From the NCBI GenBank assembly GCA_026874595.1, contig CM049316.1:66984676-67048675 (forward strand): 64,000 bases of DNA, written 5' to 3'. Both the position numbers and the translations under genes were made by a program. The notes under the pieces were generated by a model. That model did no database searches, had not been told where the DNA came from, and worked only from the letters and a program-made list of their open reading frames with translations. Position 1 is the first letter of the stretch, and each line of letters begins with the position of its first letter. Origin of the DNA: Sipunculus nudus (taxonomy: Eukaryota; Annelida; Sipuncula; Golfingiida; Sipunculidae). Shown in pieces: positions 48,363 to 59,163 of the stretch.

Positions 48363-48749
48363 GACTCAAACAATCCTCATGACTGATTTAAAAATGTTCC
48401 TCAGCCTGCTTTACTGTATATTTTACATGTGTTAACAATTTACCTCTTATCAATATTCATGTAAAAGGCTATTAATATTTTCTTGTAAATATAAATTATT
48501 TATATATATAAGACCTGCACTTCTCCATGTGTTTTCAGTTAAACCAGGGTGGATTCACCATGTTATTAAGATTTTAGTACATTATGTTATTTTTATAGGA
48601 AATAGCCGTCGGACACCTTCATGTATATCAGAATCCATATACTAATGTTACATGTCTGTTTTCCACATATTTATATAAAACACGTTTGTGGTAAAAACAT
48701 AACATTCTAAAAGTTTTACTACATTTCTGACAAAGATTTTTTAGTTCAG

Positions 48750-48910
48750 GTGACTTAAAGGAGCTATAGAAATGGTCCTTTGTTTGTTGTCCGGCCGGAC
48801 ATCAGTTATCAAGGCATGTACTGAAACTGTTGGACCTACGAATCCAAAATTCTACATGTATACTGTAATGTAGTTAAATATCCAAAAGTTCTTCTACCCA
48901 ACTTAAAGCT
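48750..48910. repeat. Dispersed repeat fragment
   Basis: ttggacctacgaatcc...aaaatt and preceding ttgttgtccgg phrases match 57465-57560. It also contains a short ccggccgg palindrome. A TA run follows at 48960-48980. Confidence 0.5.
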
Positions 48911-49372
48911 TTTAATATCGTCAAATAACAAAATTTCCTCTCAGATTTTCAAATGCTGATATATATATATATATATATATACAAGTACAATTTACATTTG
49001 CTAAAGTTTTACAGAGTTCAGCTGTGCGCCATAACACACGGGTCCATCTCTGGTTGCAAATCTCTGGTTGCAAATACCTTCAGTCTGGATTTAAATTCAG
49101 ATTTCATTTGCAAAACTTGGATTTGAATTTTTAACAGGATATCAAGAGCATTAATGGATTGATGTTTAGGTGTTGCCCCTATGCAATGAGTCAAGGACTC
49201 ATTAATAATATATGATAAGAGCTAAATTAATCATATCAAATTAAATTTATCATAATAAAAAGACTGGACCAAGCTGTTGTTCTCTTTGAAAGTCAGACAT
49301 ATATCTATTACAGTAACTTATTTTATAATGAAAATGATAGCTCACCCTGTAATGCACCAGCTTAATTTTAGC

Positions 49373-49596
49373 GTGACTCGCGTTACATTACCCCATCCTT
49401 TGTGACTCACGTTACATGTGATTCGCGTTACCAGTGTTTAGTTTGCTGTTTCACACCAAAAGGAGCTGTGACACTTGAATAGTTGGTACCATCAAATGAG
49501 AATTAAAAGTCTGGAGGAAACTTTTAAACAGCCTCTTCAACTTGTAACGTATAGAAAGTATAGAGAAAATTCACTGTTTTTGTTACTCGCGTTATA
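49373..49596 (+). repeat. Right cassette of GTGACTCGCGTTACA words (diverged paralogue)
   Basis: Words at 49373-49387, 49402-49416 (GTGACTCACGTTACA), 49418-49432 (GTGATTCGCGTTACC) and 49582-49596 (GTTACTCGCGTTATA). Same order and spacing as 37054-37280. The acccca phrase between the first two words is shared. Confidence 0.85.
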
Positions 49597-49599
49597 TCT

Positions 49600-51153
49600 T
49601 CATTGATGCTCATGGTAAGGAGAGGGTTCATAAAAATTTTCAATGAGAGAAGGAATTTTAACCATTGCACAATGTAAAGTCATATGTTCATATTATGGCT
49701 GCAGTATGGAAGCCTTTGAAATATTTAATTAACAGGAGATATAATCAGGATAAATTTGTGCTTTTATGACCCAAAAATAGCAGTTTACACTTATGTCACT
49801 TATACTTTGTGACAGTGAAAGAGTTTAGAGAGAAACCACATTTAATTATTATATTCCAGAAACTTCAAGACACATGCTATCATCAAAAGTACAACTTTTC
49901 TAAATTTAACACATTTAATTTTTTTCAACTTTGTCCCTCAAATCATGGAAATGCCCAACTTGTTATTCTCTGCTAGTAGTGTATAAAAAACAGGTCATGG
50001 ATGCTTATTGACATGAAAGTATTAAATTTGAAACCAACCAGAAAAGAACCTTGATGTAATGTTCCCATCCCCCCCTCCCCCCCCCCCCTGAAAAAAAATC
50101 ATCTACCCCATAAAAAACATTTTGTGTGTGCTTGCAGTTTACCAAAGCACAAAATTCCACAGAGACAGATGTACATGTATGTGAACTTAAGCTCTATTTT
50201 GTGACCTGAATTTTTTAAGAGACCAAAGCTGTATTTCAGATTACCGGTACATCTGAAGGATGCCTTTGAAAAAAGGAGTCCTAGACTCTGAGAGGGAGTT
50301 AGATTTATACCAAATGACGTCCAATGTCAGCCCGTCCACATACAAACCTCTATAACTTTTGCAAAAATGCCTGAAATAAGTGTCATGTACCACATTAGGT
50401 ATCTTATTTGTGAGACTGAATTTTATGATATTCTCTTTTCACCGAAAAGTCCCATTTTCCAAATAGTATCATTTTTACAATCACACTAGAAGGATATATT
50501 TGATATATATAAGTTCATAAAAATAAATTCTGATACAATATGATACATTTCTTCATTATTTTTACTCAAATATGATACATTTCTTCATATATTACTCAAT
50601 AGTGTAACCACAGTATTTAACCACATAACTCCTTATCATTTGTACAGTAATTTATGCTTGATTTCCTGGGCTGGTGATAATGTCCTGCACAGAGCAGTTC
50701 GCTGAAGTGTGGAAAGTGGTTCATGAAAAACTTGTTCACCTGACAACACAGATATGACAACTCTTTGGGCATTTGAATAATGAAGTGCTCAGCTCTGGGA
50801 TTGTTTTATTCATAAAGGTTTTGTTTTTACAAGTGTATGATTATAACCCTTTCACAAATATTATGAATTGAAACCCCTGATTATTTTGAAGCAAACCATA
50901 GTAGTGAAACCTTTAAAAAAATACTCAAATTCTTGGTTTGTCATATATTAATTTATGACATAAAATTTTGTTTACCTGCCATATTCTTGTAATCATTATC
51001 AGATAACTTCAGGATAACTCTTGTATTTGTACATTATTGAGCAGGATTTGCTTTGTAGCCAAAATATTTTCTTGAAGACCACTGGGGGGAATAAGGTGTT
51101 CTATGCCCATGGTGATATCCTTGGTGCTAATCCATATTTTTTTTACTTTCTAG
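49600..51153 (+). other. Intron or 5' flank directly upstream of the CTCF start exon
   Basis: AT-rich with a C-tract near 50070-50090. It ends in a strong acceptor (ttttttttactttctag, AG at 51152-51153), so the CTCF coding exon is preceded by at least one non-coding exon further left. Confidence 0.6.
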
Positions 51154-51159
51154 ATAACC

Positions 51160-54054
51160 ATGGAAGGTCAAGGTCAGGCAGGGCCCGCTGGAGGGCCCTT
51201 GCAGGACATTCAGAGCTATCTGACAGATTTCAATAAAGAAATCGCGGATAACGGGAGTCAGCAACAGTTTCAGGCTGCTGAGGCACCTGCCGAGCAGTCA
51301 GACCTGTATGATGTCGCTCTCACCGAACCAACTACTGGCGGGAATCAGATCAACGGGGAACAAGAAATTCAGGAAGAGCAAACTCAAGAAACTGTGACAG
51401 TTTCACAAATTCAAGAGACACAGATTGTTGTTCCAGAGAGTCAGGAAGCCACGCAGGACATGTCACAAGTTACCACTGTCCCAGAGACACAGGAGATACC
51501 ACAAGGGCAAGACGAAACTCAGTCAGATGTGCAGATATCAGTAGAAGGAACTCTGGTGGAACAGCATATTGTGACCTCAGAAACTGGTCAAGTTCTTGCA
51601 CAGGTTGCTTCAGAAAGTCATGGGGCTGCCGTGGTGCTTGGTGACCTAGGAGTACAGCAGTTAGCAGTACAGTCTGCAGCTGGTCAGACACAACAGCAAG
51701 TACAAGTAGAACAAGCCATGAGCCAGCCAGAAATTGTCCATCTGCAACAGCCTGAACAGCAGGTGTTAGATGCTGGTTTGGCTGGACAAGTCCACCTGGT
51801 CAACGCCAACCAAACAATACCGCAGACGATTGTTATCCAACAACCAGTTGTGGAGAATATTGTACAACATCATACACTGGAGGGGCAGGATATTGCCCAG
51901 GTAGCAGCTGCTGTAAGCCAGACAATGCCAGCACTGCAGGGGGCGCAGGTAGTCACTGACCAGCAGATGCAGATGCAAATGCAGCAGACTGAGCAAGGTA
52001 CAATCTACATACAGCAGGAGGTGCCAGGGCAGCAGGCTACGGAATACGTCACCCAAGCAGCTCTGGGCCAGCAAGGTATTACTGTAGTGTCCCTGCCACA
52101 GGGTATGTCAGTAAGCCAGAGTAACGCTGCAATATTGGACGCAGTAGCGCAGCACACTGTTGGTGTACCGGTTCCACATGAGCACACACAGCTAGTGACC
52201 GTATCCCAGGTAGCTCACCATCATGTACCAGAACAGCAGCAGGAGCTAGTTGATACTGAAACACCAGAAACACAGCAAGTAACTGTATCAGTAACGGAGA
52301 CAACCTTACCACAGCCTGTAGTGAAAGATCCTCAAGTAGCCCTGAAAACTACAACAGGGCAGCAAAAAGATTCTGTGCAGGCATCCTTGGAACCGATACA
52401 AATCAAACCGCAAGATTCTGAGAAGGCCGAGAGGGAGACAACTAAGGCAGAGGTCCTGGCACAGATAAGTGTGCAAAACACAGAGGAAGAGCAAGAAGAA
52501 GAAGATGCTGTGAAGCAGAAACAAGAGAAGACCACGCAGGAAGAGGAGCAACAACCTGCACAGGCTGAGGAGGGAACTGATGAGCAGCAAGCAGAGGAAG
52601 AAGGGGAGGAGGCTGCTGAAGAAGAAGCTCCTCAAGAAGGCCAAGGAGATGGGCAGAATTTCCAGACTGTCACGTTGGTGCCATCTGATGTAAATCAGGG
52701 TGGAGAGGTCAGCTATGTGCTTATTGTCTCTCAGGGTGAAGATGGCGATAAGGGAGATGGTAAGATGGATATGTCTGTGTATGACTTCAAGGAAGAAGGT
52801 AGAATTATCACCACTGAAGAACAGACAACAACAGATGCACAGGGCAGGAAGATCATCAAAGTAACGCCCAAAAAGAATCCTCAGACAAGCAGTGGGCAGT
52901 TGATGTGTAACTACTGTAATTACACCAGCACCAAGCGATACTTGCTGACTCGGCACATGAAGACCCATTCTGAGGAACGACCTCACAAGTGTAACATTTG
53001 TGACCGTGCGTTTAAAACAATTGTGTCGCTCACCAATCACATAAACACCCACACTGGCACTCGCCCACACAGGTGCAAGGAATGTGACGCAGCTTTTACA
53101 ACCTCTGGTGAGTTAGTGCGTCATGTTCGCTACCGCCATACTTTTGAGAAACCTCATAAATGCCCCGAGTGTGACTATTCCAGCGTTGAACTGAGCAAGT
53201 TGAAACGCCACATCAGATCACACACCGGCGAACGCCCATACCAGTGCCCGCATTGTTCCTACGCAAGCCCTGACACCTACAAACTGAAGCGCCATCTGCG
53301 GGTCCACACAGGAGAAAAGCCTTATGAATGTGAATTCTGTCATGCCCGATTCACTCAGAGCAATAGCCTCAAAGCTCACAAGCTGATCCATAGTGGATCC
53401 AAGCCTGTCTACCAGTGTGAGCTTTGTCCCACCACATGTGGTCGCAAGACAGATCTTAAGATCCATATTCAGAAACTCCATACAAGTGACAAACCATTGA
53501 TGTGCAAAAAATGTGGTAAATCTTTCCCCGATCGCTATACATACAAGCTTCATGTAAAGACCCACGAGGGAGAAAAATGTTTCCGCTGCGAGCTGTGTCC
53601 CTACGCAGCCCTCTCACAGCGCCACCTGGAGAGCCATATCCTCACTCATACAGGTGAGAAGCCATTCCAGTGTAACGAATGTGACCAGTCATTCCGTCAG
53701 AAGCAGCTCCTGAAACGTCACAAGAATCTGTACCACACTCCCGATTACGTTCCACCGGCTCCAAAAGATAAAGCGTACGAGTGCACCGAGTGTCAGAAGA
53801 CGTTTGCCCATAAGGGTAACTTGCTTCGTCATCTCATGCACCATGACCCTGATCTCCAGCTCAGCAAAGAAATGTTAGACTCCAGCCTCCAGGAGGTTAT
53901 CATCACTGATAACACGGATCAAAACACGATACTGGTGTCACAGGCAGATGATACGCCAAGAACAATTTCTACTACCACGGTCCGTAGACGTGCAAAGACT
54001 GGCCCAGCCACAACAGCCTTGGAAATACCAGTCCAGACTGTACAGCTGGTGCAA
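51160..54054 (+). CDS. CTCF: CTCF orthologue, coding exon 1 (start codon, N-terminus, all 11 zinc fingers)
   Basis: ACCATGG at 51160 is a strong start six bases after an acceptor. The exon encodes 965 residues in phase 0 and ends at CAA then GTGGGT; the open frame beyond, to 54123, is intron. Residues 1-530 are rich in Q, E, V and T. At 541-543 is Y-D-F in the context SVYDFKEEG, matching the vertebrate CTCF motif that binds the cohesin SA2-SCC1 surface. Residues 583-895 form 11 C2H2 fingers with TGERP/TGEKP linkers. Fingers 3-6 are closest to vertebrate CTCF (SGELVRH, SVELSKLKRHIRSH, DTYKLKRH, HARFTQS); finger 7 is clearly diverged. Finger 11 is C2H2, whereas the vertebrate one is C2HC. CTCF binds DNA in the nucleus and anchors chromatin loops with cohesin. 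The protein is much longer than the about 730-residue vertebrate form. Confidence 0.93.
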
Positions 54055-54627
54055 GTGGGTGCATTTAACTCTTTCTATTTGATCACAGTTTTGTATATAA
54101 CCACTCAATTCTTGTTGCTATGAAGCAAGAGCTATCAGCTTCCTGTGGCTGTCCATAAACATATATATAGCAACCGTATGATGCCAAGATGAATATTATA
54201 TGCAGTGTTAGCATATATGTAGACCAAATAATGATTAAATATTCTTATATATTGCTGTGCTAACATTTGATCGAGGATATAATGTAACGTTCCATGTTTA
54301 AACAATAGTTCATTAATACATTATTCATTATTATAGCCCTGGTCTGTAAGTTAAACCAAGATGGTATAATATTATAATATTTCACCAAGTTTTTATGAAA
54401 GCCTACAGATTGGCCATTCTCCAATATAATTTTTGCAGAACACAAACTTAAGAAATACACCCTTTAATCATATAATTTACAAGCCAGAGCTGTTAAATTG
54501 GTAAAAATAATGACATGAATATTAAATTTGTCATAAATGATTAGTACTCGTCCATTTTGTTTTGTAGTAAATAAGTTAATGTGGAAATTCTTCTTAACAT
54601 ATCTTTATTTAATTTATTTTCTCTCAG

Positions 54628-54933
54628 GTGGTTGATGAGAGTGGACAAAATACCACTCAGATCCTGCTACAGATGGAGGACGGCTCGACTCCAGTCGTAG
54701 CTGGCACCACCAGCCGAGCGGCTTTCAGAGAGATTGAAGTTGAGGAAGGTGAAGAGGAAGTGATGGAGAAGCAGGAGATGGAAGAAGAGGAGGAGGATGA
54801 ACCCATCATACCAAAAAAAGAAGAGCCAGTGGCAGAAACAGCCACTCCCAAAAAGCGGGGCCGAGGACGTCCTCCCAAACGACAAATCCAGGTCGAAGAG
54901 GCCCAGGAGGAAGATGAGGAGGATAAACTACAG
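54628..54933 (+). CDS. CTCF: CTCF coding exon 2 (acidic, AT-hook)
   Basis: The acceptor ttttctctcag ends at 54627. 102 codons follow in phase 0, to CAG then GTAAAA at 54933. The exon continues directly from exon 1 (QLVQ then VVDES). It encodes an E/D-rich stretch and an AT-hook, KKRGRGRPPKR (about residues 1040-1050), of the kind found in the C-terminal tail of vertebrate CTCF. Confidence 0.85.
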
Positions 54934-55376
54934 GTAAAATTAACATAAATTAGTGGAAGAAATACATATGGAAATCACAATCAGTGATTGAAAAATAAAA
55001 ATGACTGATGATCAAATATTAATTGATTATTTTATGTACTTTCTGTATTACCTTGAAATCTGCTGTATACTCGTAACAAAAATATTGACCCCAGTAAGGC
55101 TGACATGTATATAGTATGTAGAATAGTTGAGCATAGCGTAACCACTGCTTATGGAGTGTACAGTTTCTTGTACCCCTCCATTATAAGGAAAAACTACATT
55201 TCTGAAAAAAAAAATACCTGTACCCTGGTAAAAGGTCACAAGTGACAAGTTTGTCACTCCTTAATTATTCAGGTTCAGATACTTTGTATTATACTTTGAT
55301 ACTGTCAACCAGTGTGATAGTTATCTCTTATTCATATGTTAAATTATTTATTAAATTTTCTTAATTTTTTTAATAG

Positions 55377-55633
55377 GAAAAGAAGGAAGATGAAGGTGAA
55401 GAAGAGGAAGAAGAAGGCACGGCTACCGCAGGTCGGAGGTCACCTCGCACCCGTGGCATTGTGAAAACCCAAGCCACACCAACCAAGACTGCCACCGCTA
55501 AGTCACCAGCACGTCGTGGACGAGGTCGACCTCCAGCAGCAGCGGCCGCTCCTCCACCCGAGCCGGAGGAGGAAGAAGAGGTGCAGGAGGAGGAAGTGAT
55601 GCAGGAATCCCCCGCTACACCCAAATCCAGAGG
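55377..55633 (+). CDS. CTCF: CTCF coding exon 3 (second AT-hook)
   Basis: The acceptor tttttttaatag ends at 55376. The frame is EKKEDEGEEEEEE, then SPRTRG, then RRGRGRPPAAAA (about residue 1113 on), then an acidic run. The donor is taken as GG then GTCAGT (phase 2), because only this choice joins exon 4 in frame; a competing donor four bases on would meet a stop at once in exon 4. The open frame beyond 55633 runs into a CA/TA microsatellite. Confidence 0.8.
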
Positions 55634-55656
55634 GTCAGTAATAAAGCATTTGCTGA

Positions 55657-55658
<2 letters not shown>

Positions 55659-55701
<43 letters not shown>
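55659..55701. repeat. (CA)n(TA)n microsatellite
   Basis: CA then TA dinucleotides, starting 26 bases inside the intron after CTCF exon 3. Length variation here would not alter the protein but lies close to the donor. Confidence 0.95.
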
Positions 55702-55704
<3 letters not shown>

Positions 55705-58700
55705 TTATTTAAAAGTATATTATATCGACAATTATGTGGTTGCACTGGCTAGACCTAAATCATGAAACACCTGTGTGCCAACGCCCCTGAAAGGACTGTT
55801 TTTGATCTTGATGTGTCTGGAATGATGCAGATTGTGTCCTTATTAATTTTCCATATATTCACTTGCATCTTGAGAAATTAGATTTTATTGGCGAAGGGGC
55901 AGTCACAGCACCATCTGTCAGAAACTAAACAAGTGTATCCACAGACCTGTGAATGAACTTATAGCACCATCTATCAGTTCAGAATGAAACTAGATTGGTC
56001 TGATTGGTCTCTAAGTGCAAAATTATAATTTTACAGTGTACATGAAGTAGTAAAATGTACCAGCACAAACCAGTCAGTCAACACTGCTAGAAGCCAGAGA
56101 GCCAAGTGACCAAGTAGACCAAGTGATTATTTTTATTATGGCATATCAAGTACTTGATTAAATCAGCAGAAACATGTATCCCAACTCCTAAACATTGGTC
56201 CTTTTTAAACACTTAATAAATGTTCAATGTTAATTCCTGGTTGTATGCTGACGTTTCATTGCAGAGGATGGCCATCACTAGAGGTCACAGCTAGATACAA
56301 TTGTGGCGTTATATGTGGTAGTTAAATTGTGAAACCCTCAGTACTACTATAAGGCCTGTGAATTGCTAAGGGGTCTTTGGTTCAATTCAGTTATTGATAA
56401 TTGCCTTTTCATTCAATTCTCAATTCGATTATTGTATATAGTCTCAATATTCTATCAGAGACGCATATCTACAAAAACGTTTTCATCCCATATAATTCCC
56501 ATAAGATTAAGATTATTATATACCTGAGAATTTATGCAGACCAGGTAATATTTAAATCTTCTCAGCTATTATTGTGCTAACATCTAATGAAAGATATAAG
56601 GTGACTTTCTTTGTTAAATAACAGTGCTGCTTTATCAGGTTTGCGGTTCATCTGTTCCTAGATAAGAACTAGAGACCAAAAAGGTATGAAAATGAATGTA
56701 CATACAATAATTGAAATTAATCAGTTATTTCATACCTGATTTGATTATTGATTAATGACTGGCTTCGATTCAGTGCATCCATTATTCTATGCATTGTTAT
56801 AGCCCTAACTTCTATAATGCCACCTAGGCTAAAGTTTGACCTGGCATAATACTCTACAGGACCATCCGTACCAAAGAAATATAGCATTCCATACCTAAAG
56901 GTTAATAAAAATTTGTCACTTAAGACAAGCTGTCGGTCTCATCAGCATTTATCCCTTTCCATCCTCTCGTGACCTTGAATATTTTTCTTTGCTATTATCA
57001 ACAACTCCATGTGGATTATTTTACCAAACAGTCATGATATTCCCTGGATGTTGGAGTGTTTTACCTTTGCCAGCTTTTATTGACTGCTTGGTGGTGAGGG
57101 TTTAAATTTGTGGTTATGACCTTGGCCAGTGGTGTTGATAGTTTTGAAAACTGTCTAATCAGGACCACAACCCCTGAGTGACAAGTGCCATGTGACTTAA
57201 CTACTGTGGTGGACTTTTATTTTGAGTTATTGCGAAAGGGGAATTATCGCAAAAATAAAAACTTTGTGAATAAGAGGTCCCATCATCTTAAGTAAAGTTG
57301 AAAAGTGAAAAGTTCACATTATGATTTAAAATATATTGTGTATGTTGAAAGACTGATATTTTTAATGCAAATCAGATCTTTCAAATGGTCTGCCATGAAT
57401 GACTAGTTTTTTAGCTCAGCTGACTATAAGTCATCTGAGCTATAGTCGTGGTCCATTGTCCGTCCTCCGTCTGTCTGTCTGTCCTTCCGTCTTTCCAGAT
57501 GTCCGTCCGTAAGACCGGCACGTTTCGAGACCATTGGACCTACGAATCTGAAATTTGCCATACAGTTGGATGTCCCCAAAATCTCCTACAATGCCGAAAA
57601 TTGGGTCAATAGGTCTTCGTTCCTTCCAGATATTAAAGACCGAGTGCCACTATAAATACCAGGGGGCGTTACTGGGCAACATGGAGTTTAACATAATATC
57701 TGCAACTGTCCACTTGGGCTCTGACTGTAATCTGAATATTAGCTGGGAAGGAAGATGTTACTAGAGCTGGATTTTGGCAAACATGTTCCTAGTATTGCAA
57801 GTAACTGAAATAAATTATCATTTCTTGGTCAATTTATGTGGTTTCTGAAGGAAAATGAATTATATGTGCCCATGCTAGTCCCAGTTCAAATTTAGCGGGG
57901 GAGGTGCACAGCAACAGCAGGAGCCAATCAGTTAGCAGCCATGATGTGTATAAACAACAGCACGTGGCTTTGTGCGCAAGCCGACATGCCATGTCATATA
58001 TATAGTCAGTGACTGTCTTTGTTCCAAATACTGGTACTCACCAGAACAAGCTCTGCTGAAACTCCATTTACTATACAAATCCATATTGGCTTTTAAATGT
58101 TAACTTTATAAGCCCAGTTTAAATCAAGCTTTGTTAGAAATTACACCTTGATGAACAGGATGAGGGAACACACTACACAGTAACATGAACCTGTTCACCA
58201 AGTTTCTGAGTAAAGCTGTGGCTTGGCTGAATAAAAATTCTGGGACAGTTTATTGCTAGGCCATGGACAGGAAACATGAACCACATTGGGTTACTTCAAT
58301 AATGTTAGGAATTTCTCATTTACATAGGGAAACAGACAGCAACTTGAGATGAAGCTTAAGTATTTTAAAGCCTGTATGAAGGTGAGAAAAACCTTATTTG
58401 GAGTTATTGTTAACAAAAGAAAACTAAAATTAATAGCAGGCAAAATGAATTGGAAAATTAAATATGCATGAAAAATACATTTAACCACATAATTTTCTCG
58501 TGATGCCTCTGAAACATGCTCTCCAGATTCAAGCTTGTATACGTCTTTCAATCAAGCCATTAATCTTGATTTACCCTTTGAGTTCTGAGCTAGCAAGGTG
58601 ACAGGCACAGGGGGATTTTTTTTTGCAATGTGCAATGTCACATATACACAGGCTGTGTACGGGCAACCTCAGTAAGAGGGTATCTGTTGGTATCTGTTCA

Positions 58701-59160
58701 TTACTAACATCTTCCTCAGGTTACTCAAAAGCATATATATGATAAAACAGGGTTCATATTTATGTAATGTCCCATGTCATTACTGAATTGATAATACATT
58801 TATGGGGACCCAGGGAGACATGAAGATATTTACTGATTCACACTCATACACGGCTAACCAGCACAGAAGGATACACTACATGTGTACATGTCAGCAGTAA
58901 GCCACGTGCTCAGGCTGATGTCTGTGTATGATAAGCTTGCCTCTGGCTGTCAGTCACAGTCACATGACTCGAAACTGAACCGGATGGTTCGAGAACTCGG
59001 CCTTTAAGGAAAAACCTCAATTTTTTTATTAGAAATCTATTTTCACACTTCAGGACAGCCTAATATCAAAACCACTCATCTGGTTTTCTTCATATTTACC
59101 ATAAATATTCCTCTATATAGTTCCTATGTACATGCCAGAAATTAGGTCAGTATTATTTAA
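55702..59160. other. CTCF intron, left part; no gene recognised
   Basis: AT-rich. At about 57410-57780 lies a dispersed repeat with ttagctcagctgac, tcatctgagctatag, gtctgtctgtctgtc and ttggacctacgaatc phrases, shared in part with 48750-48910. The 69-codon frame within it is not credible. No splice-bounded exon was supported. Confidence 0.4.
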
Positions 59161-59163
59161 TTG

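Noticed and set aside
52306-53565. Minus-strand open frames of 254 and 115 codons
   Set aside because: They lie antisense to the CTCF exon, and their leucine/serine-rich composition is the mirror of its Q/E codons and zinc-finger codons.
54055-54123. In-frame extension of the CTCF exon to a stop at 54123
   Set aside because: It follows a good donor and encodes hydrophobic filler; the next exon at 54628 continues in phase.
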